64,000 nucleotides of DNA from Dermatemys mawii (Eukaryota > Chordata > Testudines > Dermatemydidae): NCBI GenBank assembly GCA_007922305.1, contig ML677329.1, positions 1,454,271 through 1,518,270 on the forward strand, in the 5' to 3' direction. How positions within the stretch are numbered: the first letter of the stretch is position 1; each line of letters begins with the position of its first letter. This document shows, one piece after another, positions 26,568-37,866 of the stretch. Under the pieces are notes generated by a model that ran no database searches, was not told where the DNA came from, and worked only from the letters and a program-made list of their open reading frames with translations. A program made the translations under genes and the position numbers.

Positions 26568-26647
26568 CTTTTCACATGGCTTTCATTTTCATCATCATTC
26601 CAACTCAGATTACTTGCAATGGGTTTAACCAAACTGCCAAAGTATGC
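26568..26647 (-). CDS. ENPEP: ENPEP exon 15 (about residues 718-743)
   Basis: 80 nt, phase 0 to phase 2. Acceptor tatttcag|GCA, donor GAAAAG|gttaag. It encodes AYFGSLVKPIASNLSWND and then a short acidic stretch. It is separated from exon 16 by a 90-nt intron. Confidence 0.93.
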
Positions 26648-26890
26648 CTGAAATAAATTGATAAAATGATTACCTCATAGGTTTCATGATATAACAAAGT
26701 TTTCGTATTCATAGTTTGCCTTTTTAAAAATTCCAGTAACAACCACAGAAACCCTTTAACCATACCCTGGGGAAAAAAAACTTTTTACAAAAGCAACCAT
26801 CTCATGAAAGGATATGAACATCATACTGCACCTTTGCTTTGTACTGTTATGATGTGCTAACACAATGTGGAGATGTCCCATCATCCTCAA

Positions 26891-27050
26891 GCCCTGTCTA
26901 CACTATGCTAACGTAACTAGTGCAAACTAGTGTACGCTCTGCACAAATTGGTTCCCTGACATAATGCTGACAACAGTTGTGCTGACCATTGAAGTATCAT
27001 GACTGCTGACTTCACTAAGACACAGTTACCTTTCATAGTGTAGGTAAGGC
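26891..27050. mobile_element. 160-bp MITE with GCC(C/T)T..CTACACTATG termini
   Basis: Left end GCCCTGTCTACACTATG. The right end, read in reverse complement, is GCCTTACCTACACTATG. The high match over 17 nt and short length mark a non-autonomous cut-and-paste element of the Harbinger-like CTACACTA group found several times in this window. Target duplication not clear. Confidence 0.65.
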
Positions 27051-27182
27051 ATCAGAAGTTTTGCTATCTTGAACACTCCTGCTTGTAATACACAGAACAG
27101 CCCTGGCACAAAAACAACTACGGTGAATAATTGAAATAGATGGCAACCGTAACTGGGAACCACTCCAATTTTATTTCCAGTA

Positions 27183-27962
27183 CAGGAACTTCTCCTTTAA
27201 AGTTGTCCTAGTTAATGTCAGTGCTGATCATTTAGGGAACATGATCGTTTAAAGTTGTGCAATGCTCCCTTCTAACTTCATCAGCTGCCCAGAAGGCTAT
27301 CAATTGCTGGCAGTTCAGCTGTCCCTCCCGCACTGTCATGTGCTGTTTCCTGAGACTCTTGTTTGTTGTGTGGGGGAGAGGGGAAGAAGGGGGGGCTAAT
27401 GTCAGGGTGTCTCCCTTCCCTCTGCTCCTGCATCCCGCTTACCCCATTCTTCCATAGAGCAGGGGGGATACACGAGGGAGGGAGCTGCTGCCAGCTTGCT
27501 GATCTAATTAACAAGGCAGTGTACTTCTGACCCAATGCTTCATACTTAAAGGAGAATTGTGCATCTCTATCTCGCAAACACAGAGTGTGTGTTTCTGTCT
27601 CCGTCTGCCCTTCCTCCTTTCCCGCTGCCTTGTAGAGTGTGTGAGTTAACCCTTGAGGGCTCAGTCAACTGCTAGTTCATTTAGCAGTAAGGCATTCCCT
27701 GGGAAATATCCCTCCCTCTGACTCCTCCACCTCAGCCAAGCTTCATAATCATCATTGCTGTGTATCAGTATTAAACTATTTGTTTAAAACTAATAGTGTG
27801 TGTGTGTATATAGTCTTTTTGTCTGGTGAAAAGAATTCCCTTGGAACCTTAACCCCCTGATTTATATGAATTCTTAGGGGGAGATTGGATTTGCTTAACA
27901 TCGTTTTGCTTAAAGTTGCATTTTTCAGGACCATAACTACAACATTAAGTGAGGAGTTCCTG
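27183..27962. mobile_element. 780-bp non-autonomous DNA transposon, Tc1/mariner-like (TA target)
   Basis: The left end CAGGAACTTCTC and the right end (reverse complement CAGGAACTCCTC) are terminal inverted repeats that extend with mismatches to about 25 nt. The element is flanked by TA on both sides (27181-27182, 27963-27964), the target duplication of Tc1/mariner elements. The interior holds a CT-rich part, a tgtgtgtgtgtat run near 27800 and the motif cttaacatcgttttgcttaaa. I recognise this sequence type as common in turtles. No transposase frame. Confidence 0.7.
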
Positions 27963-28179
27963 TATATAGTCCCAGACTAGATCTTATAATTAATGGGCCT
28001 ATATAAATCAGCTTGCAAAATATATGTTGAGTATAATAAATGTACCTCTTGATGCTGAAATTATACATAAAACAGTTTTAACAACTTTGAAAATCATTCA
28101 ACCTTCAATACTATCATTATGATAGCCCTGAACTGTAAGATTAATAGATTATAAGCAAGACTTTCATTGACTGCATCAC

Positions 28180-28330
28180 CTTAAACCTGGGATAGAGCTC
28201 TGTATCATCTCCAAGCATGTCTTTGAGGTAAGATACAGCTGATATAACTCTATGCCAAGGTAAATAGTCCTCTTCATTTTGTAGATATTTTGTTAGATTC
28301 AGTGGAACAGCATAATTCAAAAGTTCAGCC
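28180..28330 (-). CDS. ENPEP: ENPEP exon 14 (about residues 667-717)
   Basis: 151 nt, phase 2 to phase 0. Acceptor cttcctcag|G. It encodes LNLTKYLQNEEDYLPWHRVI and then SAVSYLKDML, part of the helical C-terminal domain, with an NLT sequon. The donor TTTAAG|gtgatg is needed to meet phase-0 exon 15. A second GT, CCCAG|gttta, lies 7 nt upstream and would shift the frame. Confidence 0.93.
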
Positions 28331-29902
28331 CTGAGGAAGGAAGAGAGATAACTGACACAACCTTACAAATCCTGCTTCATTTGTAAGTGGAACACACAGA
28401 GAAGTCTAATATAATGTGTGTTAATTGTAACCATGTTCTGTGGTTGCACATTCTTGTGAGAAGCTCTTTTCAGAAGGAATTCATTGTATGTAATTTGAAA
28501 ACTTGCTTGCCTATTTTGGAAACAGTCTAATTTTTTTGAGGACAATACCATATTGTACAATCTGGGGGAAGCAGAGGGGACACATGCTCCTGAGGCAAGT
28601 CCTCTAGAAGCAAATCTATTCAAATCCCAATTTCAGACAAGTCAAGTTTGACATCAGTCTTCTATTTGTTTCAGTGTCTGTTTGCCTTAGGTTTAATTTC
28701 TTCTTCCCTCTCCATCAATCACTGTCCCTTTTCTCTCTGTCCTCTAAATCACACATCATTTCTTCCTCAGTTGTGTACTACACCCAGTCTACCTCTTCTC
28801 TAATAGGAAGAGAGAAGGCCGGAGTGGACCCCTAAACTGTGAAAGAGGACACTGCTTGCTTTTGTGAACATGGGTGAGAGAAGAAGTTTTCTTGTCCCCC
28901 AGTTTCCCCCACTGCCACACTGACAGGAGCTAGGCTGATTAGGGATTCTGGAGAACCAACAAACTCTGTCTCCTCTGGGAAGGAATAGGGGGCAACATCT
29001 TTCTCTCCTCTCTCCAAACAGTAGGAGGTGGGGGCTGCTGTGGCTTTCTTCTTCCATATAGCACATTCCCATGGAGGAAAGGAACAGGCACTTGTGAGGA
29101 TTCAACTCATTGTCTAGTCTAAAAGTAGACTAAGCAGTGCAAGCACACCACTCTTCAATAGAGTGCTCTTGGGAGGGCAGCAATAAGTAAACTTGGGCAA
29201 ATAGCTGATTGTTCAGTTCATTGGGGGAAAGAATCAGACAAAAATTCATTTCTGGCTGACCAGACTGATGCTTCAGATATTTTTTCAATCAAAACGATAT
29301 TGCAAATTCAACCTGAATTCACAAAATGTTTCAGTTCACCTGAATCCATATTTTTCCCCACCGGAAAAGGTTTCTGGGAAAAAATACAGACTAACAAGGC
29401 TGCTCTTCTTAAACCTGTGAAAAAATAATTTCACTTTGCTTTAGTGATGATCTGATTGACTTCACAGCCTATTCTGGAGAACCCTCTTCCTCCCAATACA
29501 TGGTGAAATGGACTAGGCATGTATAAAAGTCTGCGTCTGTGCACCTGCTTTTAATGGAGACTCTCAACCCCTTCTCCGCGTGGTGTATATTGGAGATTTT
29601 GTGCTATGAGGGGACATCTGAAACTCTCATGCTTTTAATTGTGTGGCAGTCATGGAAGAGGTGTAAATTTAATCCACAATGCAGTGGTGAATATGTCCCA
29701 GGGGCAGTATGGATACATGGCTCATCTAGGGATTAGTTTTCTCTTTCAGTTTGAAACATGTATATTACATCAGTGACCAAAAGTATTTGGCTACAGATTT
29801 ATCAACTTGTAGTAAAATGCAGAAAATCTGCTGACTATTCTGAGTATGTGTTAACAGAGGAGGTTGTTTCAAATCAGTAAAGTAATTACAATAATACCTA
29901 GG

Positions 29903-30085
29903 GCAAATGTAGTGCTTTTCATCAGTAAATCACAAAGCACTTTAAAAAGGGTCAGTATCATTATCTCCATATTGCAGCTGGAGAAACTGAGGTATAGAAT
30001 AGTTAAAGTGATTTGCCCAAGGTTAATCAGCAGGCCAGTAGCAGAGCCAGAAACACAAACTGGCTTGCAAATCTTTTCATGACCC
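29903..30085 (-). mobile_element. MIR-like SINE, minus orientation
   Basis: The series ttatctccatattgcagctg, gagaaactgaggtatagaat, gtgatttgcccaaggttaat, gcagagccagaaacac is the reverse complement of the MIR core and head in correct order. Confidence 0.7.
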
Positions 30086-30239
30086 AGAAATAAACACTGA
30101 AGATCTAAACATGGGGAAATAATTTTAATGTTAGGGGAAAATCCAATGAATTCAGTAGGGTTGCTTCTTTACTATTCACCAGTGGGAGTAATGGATTCAC
30201 ACTCAGACTGTGAGTTTGTATTTGCACAACGCAATGGGT

Positions 30240-30460
30240 ATCTAGTGGTCTGATCACATGACTGATAGCCAGAGAGTCATACTTTCTAATACCAGCAATT
30301 CACTGTTTGGTCTTTAGAAAAATCACTTAACACTTTTGTGTATCTCAGTTTCCTTATTTGCATAATAGGGATGTTAATCCTTACCCACTTTAAAGGGTTG
30401 CTGTGAAAATTAGCTAGAATTTGTAATGCAGAATGAGTTTCACAGAAAGAACGAACTAGC
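30240..30460 (+). mobile_element. MIR-like SINE, plus orientation
   Basis: Has gtatctcagtttccttattt, gcataatagggatgttaatc and gggttgctgtgaaaattagc in the order of the MIR core. The head is decayed. Confidence 0.75.
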
Positions 30461-31294
30461 TCTAAATATTGAACAAGTATGTTTAATAATCATAATATCT
30501 TGTATGTTGTGGGGTTTTTTGTATTGTATATGGTATTGAACATGAAGGGTTTGATTTTAAACAAATTAGGGATACAATTTATGCACACACTTGCTGTGAT
30601 TGTATGCGCAACTCAGTCACATGGGAACAAAGGATCATAATTAATCCTTGGCATGCACAACCGCAATAACTGCAAGTAAACTGGATGCAAAATTGTGCAT
30701 ATATTTTGCTTATGCAACTGTATTCTTAACGGGTTTAGTAACCAGGCCCAAGCTATCTTTATTTTCCTGATTTTTTTTTTTTTATGGAACTCTCTTATCA
30801 ATAGTCCTTCCAGTTCTCACAGTGTTTATCTCTTTTATACACAGCTAGTCAACTGCGCTCCCACAAGAGCCCTTCACTTCATCCCAAGGCAAAAGGAATT
30901 GTCTGTATTGTGTGATAACAGCAATTAAAGTGCTAAGGAGATTATTATAGCACTGTGCTCTTTAAAAGGGCTCAGATAATAAACTTGGGAAAAAGTTATG
31001 GAACATACACTGGAGGTACTTTCCAAAGTAAGTTCTGAAGGATTATTATGATGTCATGTACAAGAGCAGAGCAGCTCTGAAGGAGCTCTCACTACCATTC
31101 CAGGGCAATCAACATTGTATAGTTACCTGCTTTTATTCACCAAATAAACCTTGAAAAGGTACACATGGTTGTGTGACCAACAAAGAAGTTATGTCTCATT
31201 AACTGTCCTAATTCAAGATTCAGATAGAATCTGGTGGATTTTGGGATATCTATGGAGACATATACACAGAGGAACAAACGCTCTGTGACTCTCC

Positions 31295-31589
31295 TAATAT
31301 GTCTTCACTACCCACCAGATCGGTGGGCAATGATCGATCTATTGGCAATCGATTTATCGCATCTCATCAAGATGTGATAAATCAATTGCCAAAGGCAGTC
31401 CTGTCGACTCTGGAACTCCAGCTCACCAAAAGGCACGAGCTGGAGTCGACGGGGGAGCCCGCTGCCGATCGCTGCCGCCGTGAGGATGGCAGGTAAGTCA
31501 GCCAAAGATGCGCCAACGTCAGTTACGTTATTCATGTAGCTGAAGTTGCGTATCTTAAGTCGACCTCTCCCTCTAGTGTAGACCAAGCC
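31295..31589 (+). mobile_element. Harbinger-type MITE, copy A
   Basis: The left end ...tcttcacta and right end tagtgtagaccaagcc form inverted termini. Inside is a long imperfect hairpin (31344-31390: GGCAATCGATTTATCGC against GTGATAAATCAATTGCC) and another around GTCGACTC...GAGTCGAC (31402-31450). CpG and GTCGAC content is unlike the surrounding DNA. It is related to copy B at 32980-33261 in opposite orientation. The 3-bp target duplication is not visible here. Confidence 0.75.
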
Positions 31590-32032
31590 TGTGTGTGACA
31601 CCTTGTTTCTTCTGGGAACGTGGCTTCATCTGGAACACTTCTGTCATTGCCTTGCCATCTGCACCAGGCTCAAAAAACTGAGTTCTGCAGGCAGAGATAG
31701 GAAATAAATCCTCCTCCCATTAAAGTGAATGGCAAAAGTCCCATTAACTTTAGTGATTCAGGATCAGACCTAATACTGGACAGGTAAGGCCAGCTCTAAC
31801 TGATACCAATAAGAGTTGCATACACATTTGAATTTGCTCCTTACAGAGGAAAATGTAAGGGAAGACAAGGTTGCTGAAGACAAACAAAGACCTAATTCTT
31901 TCTGTAGTTACAATAAAATAAAAGTTTAAAAATTCTCACCATCCAAACCAAGAGTGCCAATATAATAACCAGACATGACATGAAAGCTATTTTGAAATGT
32001 CTACAATGTGTTAGTTTCATTATAAAACCTAC

Positions 32033-32088
32033 CTTGCCAAAGAAAACACATCATCCATAAGTCCTGCACGATCAGCAGAGGAAAAATA
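32033..32088 (-). CDS. ENPEP: ENPEP exon 13 (about residues 649-666)
   Basis: 56 nt, phase 0 to phase 2. Acceptor ttgtgcag|TAT, donor GGCAAG|gtaggt. It encodes YFSSADRAGLMDDVFSLA; the final AG is completed by G in exon 14 to give Arg. It is too short to stand out as an open frame and was placed from homology and splice sites. Confidence 0.95.
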
Positions 32089-32218
32089 CTGCACAAGGGG
32101 AGGAAAAAAAAAAGAGAGAAAAAGATGTTAATATTTTTGTAGAAGAAACAGTAATGATCAATAGATCCCCAAAACCAACCAGCTTGTAACCAAATCCAAT
32201 TAATTTAATCAGACTCAC

Positions 32219-32355
32219 CTGATGGTTGATAGCCAATAATCTGCTTATGTTGTTCCAAGTTTGTGTTTCATAATTTACACGATAAAATCCAATGTGGTCT
32301 GGATTTATTTTCAGTAAAGAATCAGGGTTGCTGGGTGTTATAGTAATTCCAGTGG
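32219..32355 (-). CDS. ENPEP: ENPEP exon 12 (about residues 603-648)
   Basis: 137 nt, phase 1 to phase 0. Acceptor gtttacag|CC, donor CATCAG|gtgagt. It encodes the start of the C-terminal helical domain, including LLKINPDHIGFYRVNYE, a strongly family-typical segment. It is only 130 nt from exon 13, and the two exons lie together between two inverted Harbinger-type repeats. Confidence 0.96.
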
Positions 32356-34313
32356 CTGTAAACAAATAGTAATGAAATTTTACATGCATATAAATACATG
32401 CTAGGGGGGACTCACTGGAAATTCACTCCAAAAGTCATGTTTAATTTTAACCCATATCCACAAAGGATCCAAAGCTTAATTCTAGGTTGGTTGCTCTAAA
32501 ATGGGAGAGATTAAATATATTGATGCTACATGTTTAGCTTAGAATAGGAAATAACTCTGGTAACAGTGTGACTCTGTAGGCAAATGTTCATTATTAAATG
32601 GCGATTACCGTACTTAGAATAAGCGTAAAGGAAATTAAGTGTTTATTGCAAAAAGAATAATCACAAAAATATTCCTCCTAATATTTATTCCAACAGCCTC
32701 TATCAGTTTTCAGTGTTATGGTTTGTATTAATATGATTTTATATTTTACCTATTTATCCTTTGCACGTTTTTCCATTTTATGTCTATGCATCTCTTTTAC
32801 TTTCCTCTTCCTTGACTCAGTTCCTATAACTACAGACTAATTAAATATAAAATAAACCAAGCCCTTACTCAAGACTTGAGGTTCATGGAAGTTCAGAATG
32901 AAGCCTAATCCTTGAGGATGATGTTCCATTCTCAAAAGTTAAATTGTTCCCACTGTCATCAGTTTTGAAAGTTCACTTAGGCCAGGTCTACACTAGTGGG
33001 GGGTGATCGACCTAAGACATGCAACTTCAGTGAATAGTGTAGCAGAAGTCGGCACATCTTAGGTCAACTTACGTGGAGTCCTCACAGCAGCAGCGGGCTC
33101 CCCCGTTGACTCCGCTTACTCCTTTCAGAGAGCTGGAGTACCGGAGCTGATGGGGAGCACCTTTGGGGATCAATTTATCATGTCTAGATGAGACGCGATA
33201 AATTAATCCCTAGATAGATCGATTAGTACCCGCTGATCTGGCGGGTAGTGAAGATAATCTCTTAGTTCCTATTCCAGTATCTGAAGTCATAAGCCTTTTA
33301 CTCCAATGTGTGTTGACTCAGCTCTTAGTAAATAGTATTTCTCACTTTGGATGAACCATGCAAGATATTTCAAAAGACTGTTCCAATTCATTGGGATAAC
33401 TCTCAGCCTCCATGTTGCAGTGGGGAAAATGGTGAGAGAAAATTCTTTCATGCAATTTTCTGTTATGCATCATAATATAATGAATAGGCTTAATTTTCAT
33501 CCTACACTCTGAACGTTAAACACAAAGTTTAAAGTAATTTAAAAAAAACTAAACTAAAAGAGGGGAGAGAAGTGCTAAATACGAAAAGAGAATAGAAGAG
33601 TTGGTCATATATTTGAATTATGAAATTATTTTGAGCAGAAGAAATTTTTAAAATTTTGAAATGTAGAATTTTGGGGAAAAAACCCATGACTTTCATGGAC
33701 ATCTCCTTGGTTTTTTTGAGCACAAAATAGCTTTAACCAACTCCAAATATAACAGAGTATTGTAGTTCCCTCCACCTAAACTAAGCAAGTCTAGACGGCC
33801 ACCTATCATTGCAAGAGATGTATTTATCACCATCCAAATCCAGCTTTTCCCTTAGGCTGATACTTAAGTCCCATTGCTGTCAATGGGACAGCACACTTTT
33901 AGCTAAGAGCGTGTAGGTGCTTTTTTAAGCATATCTTAAATGTTTGAATATGCAGTCCTTGCACATACACATGCTATCATTAAAATTAAATGGAAATCTT
34001 TGTTTTAATGTGCCACCAAATCCTCTAAATCAAATGACCAATTTTATAATAGGAAGAGTGTCATATTGTGTGAATAAGTAAGAATAGATTTTAATTCTGG
34101 GACTTAATTAGCATAATCCTGTTTATGGGAAAGGTTTATTCTCTTTCCAGGGATGGATCTCAACTCCTTTATTCCCAAGCAGTGTGTTTCAAGCACTGAA
34201 GAGCATAAAAGTTCGTTGTTACTTTTAGTTCTTACTAAGATATTTTTAAAGCTTTGCATGATTGTCACATTGAACCTACTGTTATTCTTAAATGAAACAT
34301 TACTGAAGTTTAC
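32356..34313 (-). other. ENPEP: ENPEP intron 11
   Basis: 1958 nt. Holds the Harbinger MITE copy B (32980-33261). The rest is AT-rich with no recognised feature beyond a short hairpin-type word near 33850-33900 (aagtcccattgctgtcaatg). Confidence 0.85.
32980..33261 (-). mobile_element. Harbinger-type MITE, copy B, with TTA target duplication
   Basis: Starts GGCCAGGTCTACACTA and ends TAGTGAAGATAATCTC, flanked on both sides by TTA (32977-32979, 33262-33264). A 3-bp TWA duplication is typical of PIF/Harbinger elements. It shares the TGATCGACCTAAGA, GGGCTCCCCCGT and GATAAATTAAT words with copy A, but reversed, so A and B are an inverted pair. Confidence 0.8.
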
Positions 34314-34393
34314 CTGCAGATTCTGACTTATTGTAGAATGTAACATCTGTTTCGTTACCAGCATACCATTTCACTGGGATATTCCATGTGTAA
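34314..34393 (-). CDS. ENPEP: ENPEP exon 11 (about residues 576-602)
   Basis: 80 nt, phase 2 to phase 1. Acceptor attgcag|T, donor TCTGCAG|gtaaac. It encodes YTWNIPVKWYAGNE and a following variable segment with NET and NKS sequons, in the beta-sandwich domain. Confidence 0.93.
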
Positions 34394-34929
34394 CTGCAAT
34401 TATTTTAAATGAAAAAATAAACAACTTTTGAAAGACAACCTAGAATACCACCTTTCAAACATTTGTATCTATTATTATGATTAATAAAGAATACATTTAT
34501 CATAGCACTCATGGGATCCAGTTTTATTATGCTAGGCACTTCATAAACTTACTTCTTCATAGTAAATTTATAAATATGTACATACCTGTGTACCTATATC
34601 TAAATAGCCACTAATATGTGACTAAATACCACATAACAAATTTTGGGTTTTTTTTTTACCAACAGCTTGATTATTTAAATATAATAATACTCTAAAGCAG
34701 CTTATGTCTTCCTAGCAAAAGCAGTTTATAAAAATCTTGGGTACAGGCAAGCTAATATAGATACTTGATTATTTTTATTGAGCAAACTCTGCATAATTAG
34801 GACAATATTCTATTCTGAAGTTAAAATAAAAGGTCTGAAGTATCGGATAGCGTTCCTCTTTTAGATATGGAGAATAGAAGAAGTTAGTCCCTAAAACTAT
34901 TATACATAATTGCTGCCATGCCTCTGGCT

Positions 34930-35290
34930 GACTGAGCACAGGACTGGGAGCTATAGACTACTGAGTTTTAGCCCAAAATCTGGTATTGACTATGTGTGGT
35001 ATTAAGCAAGTAACTTGTGTTTTGATTTAGCAAGGCATTTAGTCACACGCCTAACTTTAGCCATATGAATAGTTCCATTGACCAAGCTATTTTTCTGAAA
35101 TATGTGGAAGGATTCACATGCTTAAAGTTAGTGTGTACTTAAGTACCTTTCTCAATGAGGGCCTTAATGTCGCTGTGCCTCAGTTTCCCCATCTATAAAA
35201 TGGGAATATTTATCCTCCAGTATCAGAGGGGCATTGTGTGGACTAGCTAATTGCTGTACCATTTTATATTGTAAATGTGTGTTAATATAA
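34930..35290 (+). mobile_element. MIR-like SINE, plus orientation
   Basis: gctgtgcctcagtttcccca followed by tctataaaatgggaatattt (35170-35210) is a close match to the MIR core. The tRNA-like head around 34940-35000 is decayed. Confidence 0.8.
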
Positions 35291-35439
35291 TTATACACAG
35301 CTGGAAATAGAGTCTTGTCAGGTAGTATTTCTGTATCATACAATGCTAATCTAGTAGATCACAAGGCATTTAGTTTCATAAGTATGATTATATGTGGATG
35401 GGTGACCTTAGCATTAATGTAGGGGTTTACATGTTCAAA

Positions 35440-35645
35440 GTTTTGTACTGACATTTACTAATTTACCTTCGCAATACCGCTGTGTGGTAAGTTGCTAAGT
35501 ATTACTATGCCTGTTTTACAGATAAAAAAAACTGAAACAGAAAATGATTCTTTGCGTCCTATACAATGAATCTATGTTGGAGGCAGAATTAGAACTCATG
35601 ACCTCTTGATTGGTTCAATCCTGTGTTTATTCTCTTAGACCACAT
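35440..35645 (-). mobile_element. MIR-like SINE, minus orientation
   Basis: tgcctgttttacagataaaa, aactgaaacagaaaatgatt and aggcagaattagaactcatg follow the reverse-complement order of MIR. Confidence 0.6.
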
Positions 35646-36619
35646 TGATTCCTCAAATCTAAACCAGGTCACCAGTGACCAGAAGTGGTTTTTCTGGCTG
35701 ATGGTTCTTTGATTTGTGTGAAATTAGTTGGTGGTCAATGTCCCGCCCCCACAAAACCAACACCACAGTTGACACTGGTTGGCAGCCTTGTTGGCAGTTT
35801 CAAGCAGAAAAGGCAAGAATTGTATGGACATGGGGACAGAACTACTCTTATTTGGCTTTACAGATGGTCCTATGTGGTCCTCTGCACACAACCCTCCAGA
35901 TGTGTCCTTTTGTTGATGCACACTTGCTGGGCAGCATAAGGGAAGGCTGCATTGTTCTGTCCATGGTTGGACCTGTTTGGTAGATAAAGTCTCCAAGACT
36001 GTAAATACAGCATCTTCTATCATCATGAAATTCACTCCGAAATATTGAAAAAAGAAAAAATATCCATATGTAACTGAAACTGCTGTGTGATTTCCATTAT
36101 GCTCAGTCCTCCATACCATTTGTCCTCCCTCCTTCTTATTCCTTTTGGATTTAGACATTTGGTGCTCTACACGGGGAGACCGAGCTGATGCAGTAGTTAT
36201 CCTAGGTATGGGGAATTATTATACAGCATCTTGTTAAGTTTTCTTGTAATTTACTGGTTGTTCGGTTTCCCCCAAGACCTCTTCCACTTGGTCTCCCAAG
36301 AACTCCGTTTACCTCCAGTCTTGTCACTCAGGTTCCTTTGTTTGACATAAGGCAAAGTTATGCCGAGTTGATTAGACTCAAGCAAAGGGGATGGGTGGGT
36401 GGGCTATATACCATGTATCCAAAGTTACACAGCATACCTGTTCCTTTACATTTACTATACATTGCATTACATGTTTTGGGAGGTAACTGTATATTAAAGG
36501 TAGGGACAACTGGTGTGTGTGAGAGAGAAAATGTATCCACATGAGCAAATCCATCTACAACATCTCTCTTTCTACTGTTTGTCTACTCTACAGGACAGGC
36601 ATATACCGTAAAACCTTAC

Positions 36620-36771
36620 CCTAGTGCAGAGGTTGGTTCAGAAGAATTTGCTGAGGGGTCCAACAGAAAACGTTTCTGTGTGACCTTCGAATTAGCTTCC
36701 ACACTCAATACAGGGTATCCCATCTGCCTGGTCCAGGTGTCCATCACTTCCTTCACTGGCTTAGCACTTGC
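36620..36771 (-). CDS. ENPEP: ENPEP exon 10 (about residues 526-575)
   Basis: 152 nt, phase 0 to phase 2. Acceptor attcttag|GCA, donor CTAGG|gtaagg; the GG is completed by T in exon 11 to give Gly. It encodes PVKEVMDTWTRQMGYPVL and then TQKRFLLDP, the link from the catalytic domain to the Ig-like domain. An NSS sequon is visible. Confidence 0.95.
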
Positions 36772-37529
36772 CTAAGAATAACAGCAGATGGTCACACTGA
36801 GAAAGCTAAATCGGACTGAAGAGGGAATAACACTCTCATGCTGAATGGACGGGAGACCAGAAAGGGAACAGGTTTCCCTTATTAATGTGAGGGCTTTGTT
36901 CCTAACAATTCAGCAAATGAGAGAGCAAGCTTGGCTCAAAAATATTTTATTTGTTACACCCTTTTATGATGCATGTAACAGAAGAAAAGTAATGAGCTGT
37001 CAGAGACATTTTAAATACTCTTAAAACAAACAGGGTTAAACTAGGTCAGGGTTCAGGCAGCAGGAGGGGCAAAGAATATTCCCTGCCCTTGTGGCTTGCT
37101 CCTCTCTGAATGCTTCAAGCTCAAATGCTTTTCCTCCTCTGCTGCCATCTGAGGAGGGAGTAGAACACAGGAAAGACTAGCTGAGACTAGAGCACTATTG
37201 GCGAATCTCCTCTATTGCAGAATTCCCAAACTATCGTCTGCAAGCCAGTCCTTCCAAGTGCTCTGAAGGGAGCTGAGCTGCTGGCTCCATCCTCCAGATA
37301 ATGTCAGGTAGGTGCCGGTGGAAGGAAAGAGGAGCAGCCAGCACTAGGGACTGCTGTTATAATGGTAGAGCTGCCCCCTCTTTTCCTGTTTACCCACGAA
37401 CCAAAGTGCAGCTGCCTTTCAGACTGGGGCCATGGGACTTAACCAGTGCCCCTCCAACCTACCATGTGCTGGATGGAAAGGAGCCAAGTTTAAGGTGGTG
37501 TTCTGCAGGGCCAGAAGATACTGTGAGTA

Positions 37530-37840
37530 GCAGAGGGGGAAAAGAGAACAAGGAGAGAGCCAGGCTGGGCAGGTGAGAGCTGGGGACTATGGGGAGGGCA
37601 GGAGGAGACATTAATGCAGAACATGGACATAATGGGTGTCAGGAACCTGGGTGGGGGAGGGGGAGAGGAAGGCATGTGGTGTCCGAGTAAGGAGCTGGGA
37701 ACTTGGGGAGGCAGAAAACAGCTGGGCCTCAGGAAGCAAATGGGGAGCAGGATGGGAGGAAAGAGTCCGAACCTGGGGAGAAGGAAGGAACCAAGGTCTG
37801 GTGGGAAAGGAGGGAGCAGTAGGGATCCAAGGTAATTAAA
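37530..37840. repeat. G/A-rich degenerate minisatellite
   Basis: Repeated gggagga, gaaggaa and ctggg words on the plus strand, very low pyrimidine content. Overlapping Gly/Arg/Lys-rich open frames here come from composition. Confidence 0.6.
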
Positions 37841-37866
37841 ATGGCAGTCGTACTAAGTGCTTAGAT

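Larger units (their letters stand above)
26648..28179 (-). other. ENPEP: ENPEP intron 14
   Basis: 1532 nt, more than half of it made of two DNA transposons (26891-27050 and 27183-27962). The remaining flanks show no recognised feature. Confidence 0.85.
28331..32032 (-). other. ENPEP: ENPEP intron 13
   Basis: 3702 nt. Contains MIR-like pieces (29903-30085 minus, 30240-30460 plus) and a Harbinger MITE (31295-31589). 29200-29400 is AT-rich and may be a decayed MITE. 28640-29110 shows no clear feature. Confidence 0.85.
34394..36619 (-). other. ENPEP: ENPEP intron 10
   Basis: 2226 nt. Contains two MIR-like pieces (34930-35290 plus, 35440-35645 minus). The part 35680-36600 has several overlapping short open frames but no recognised protein or repeat. 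Confidence 0.85.

Noticed and set aside
35724..36158. 144-codon minus-strand frame in intron 10
   Set aside because: No homology recognised, no conserved splice sites, and it is inside an intron among shorter overlapping frames.
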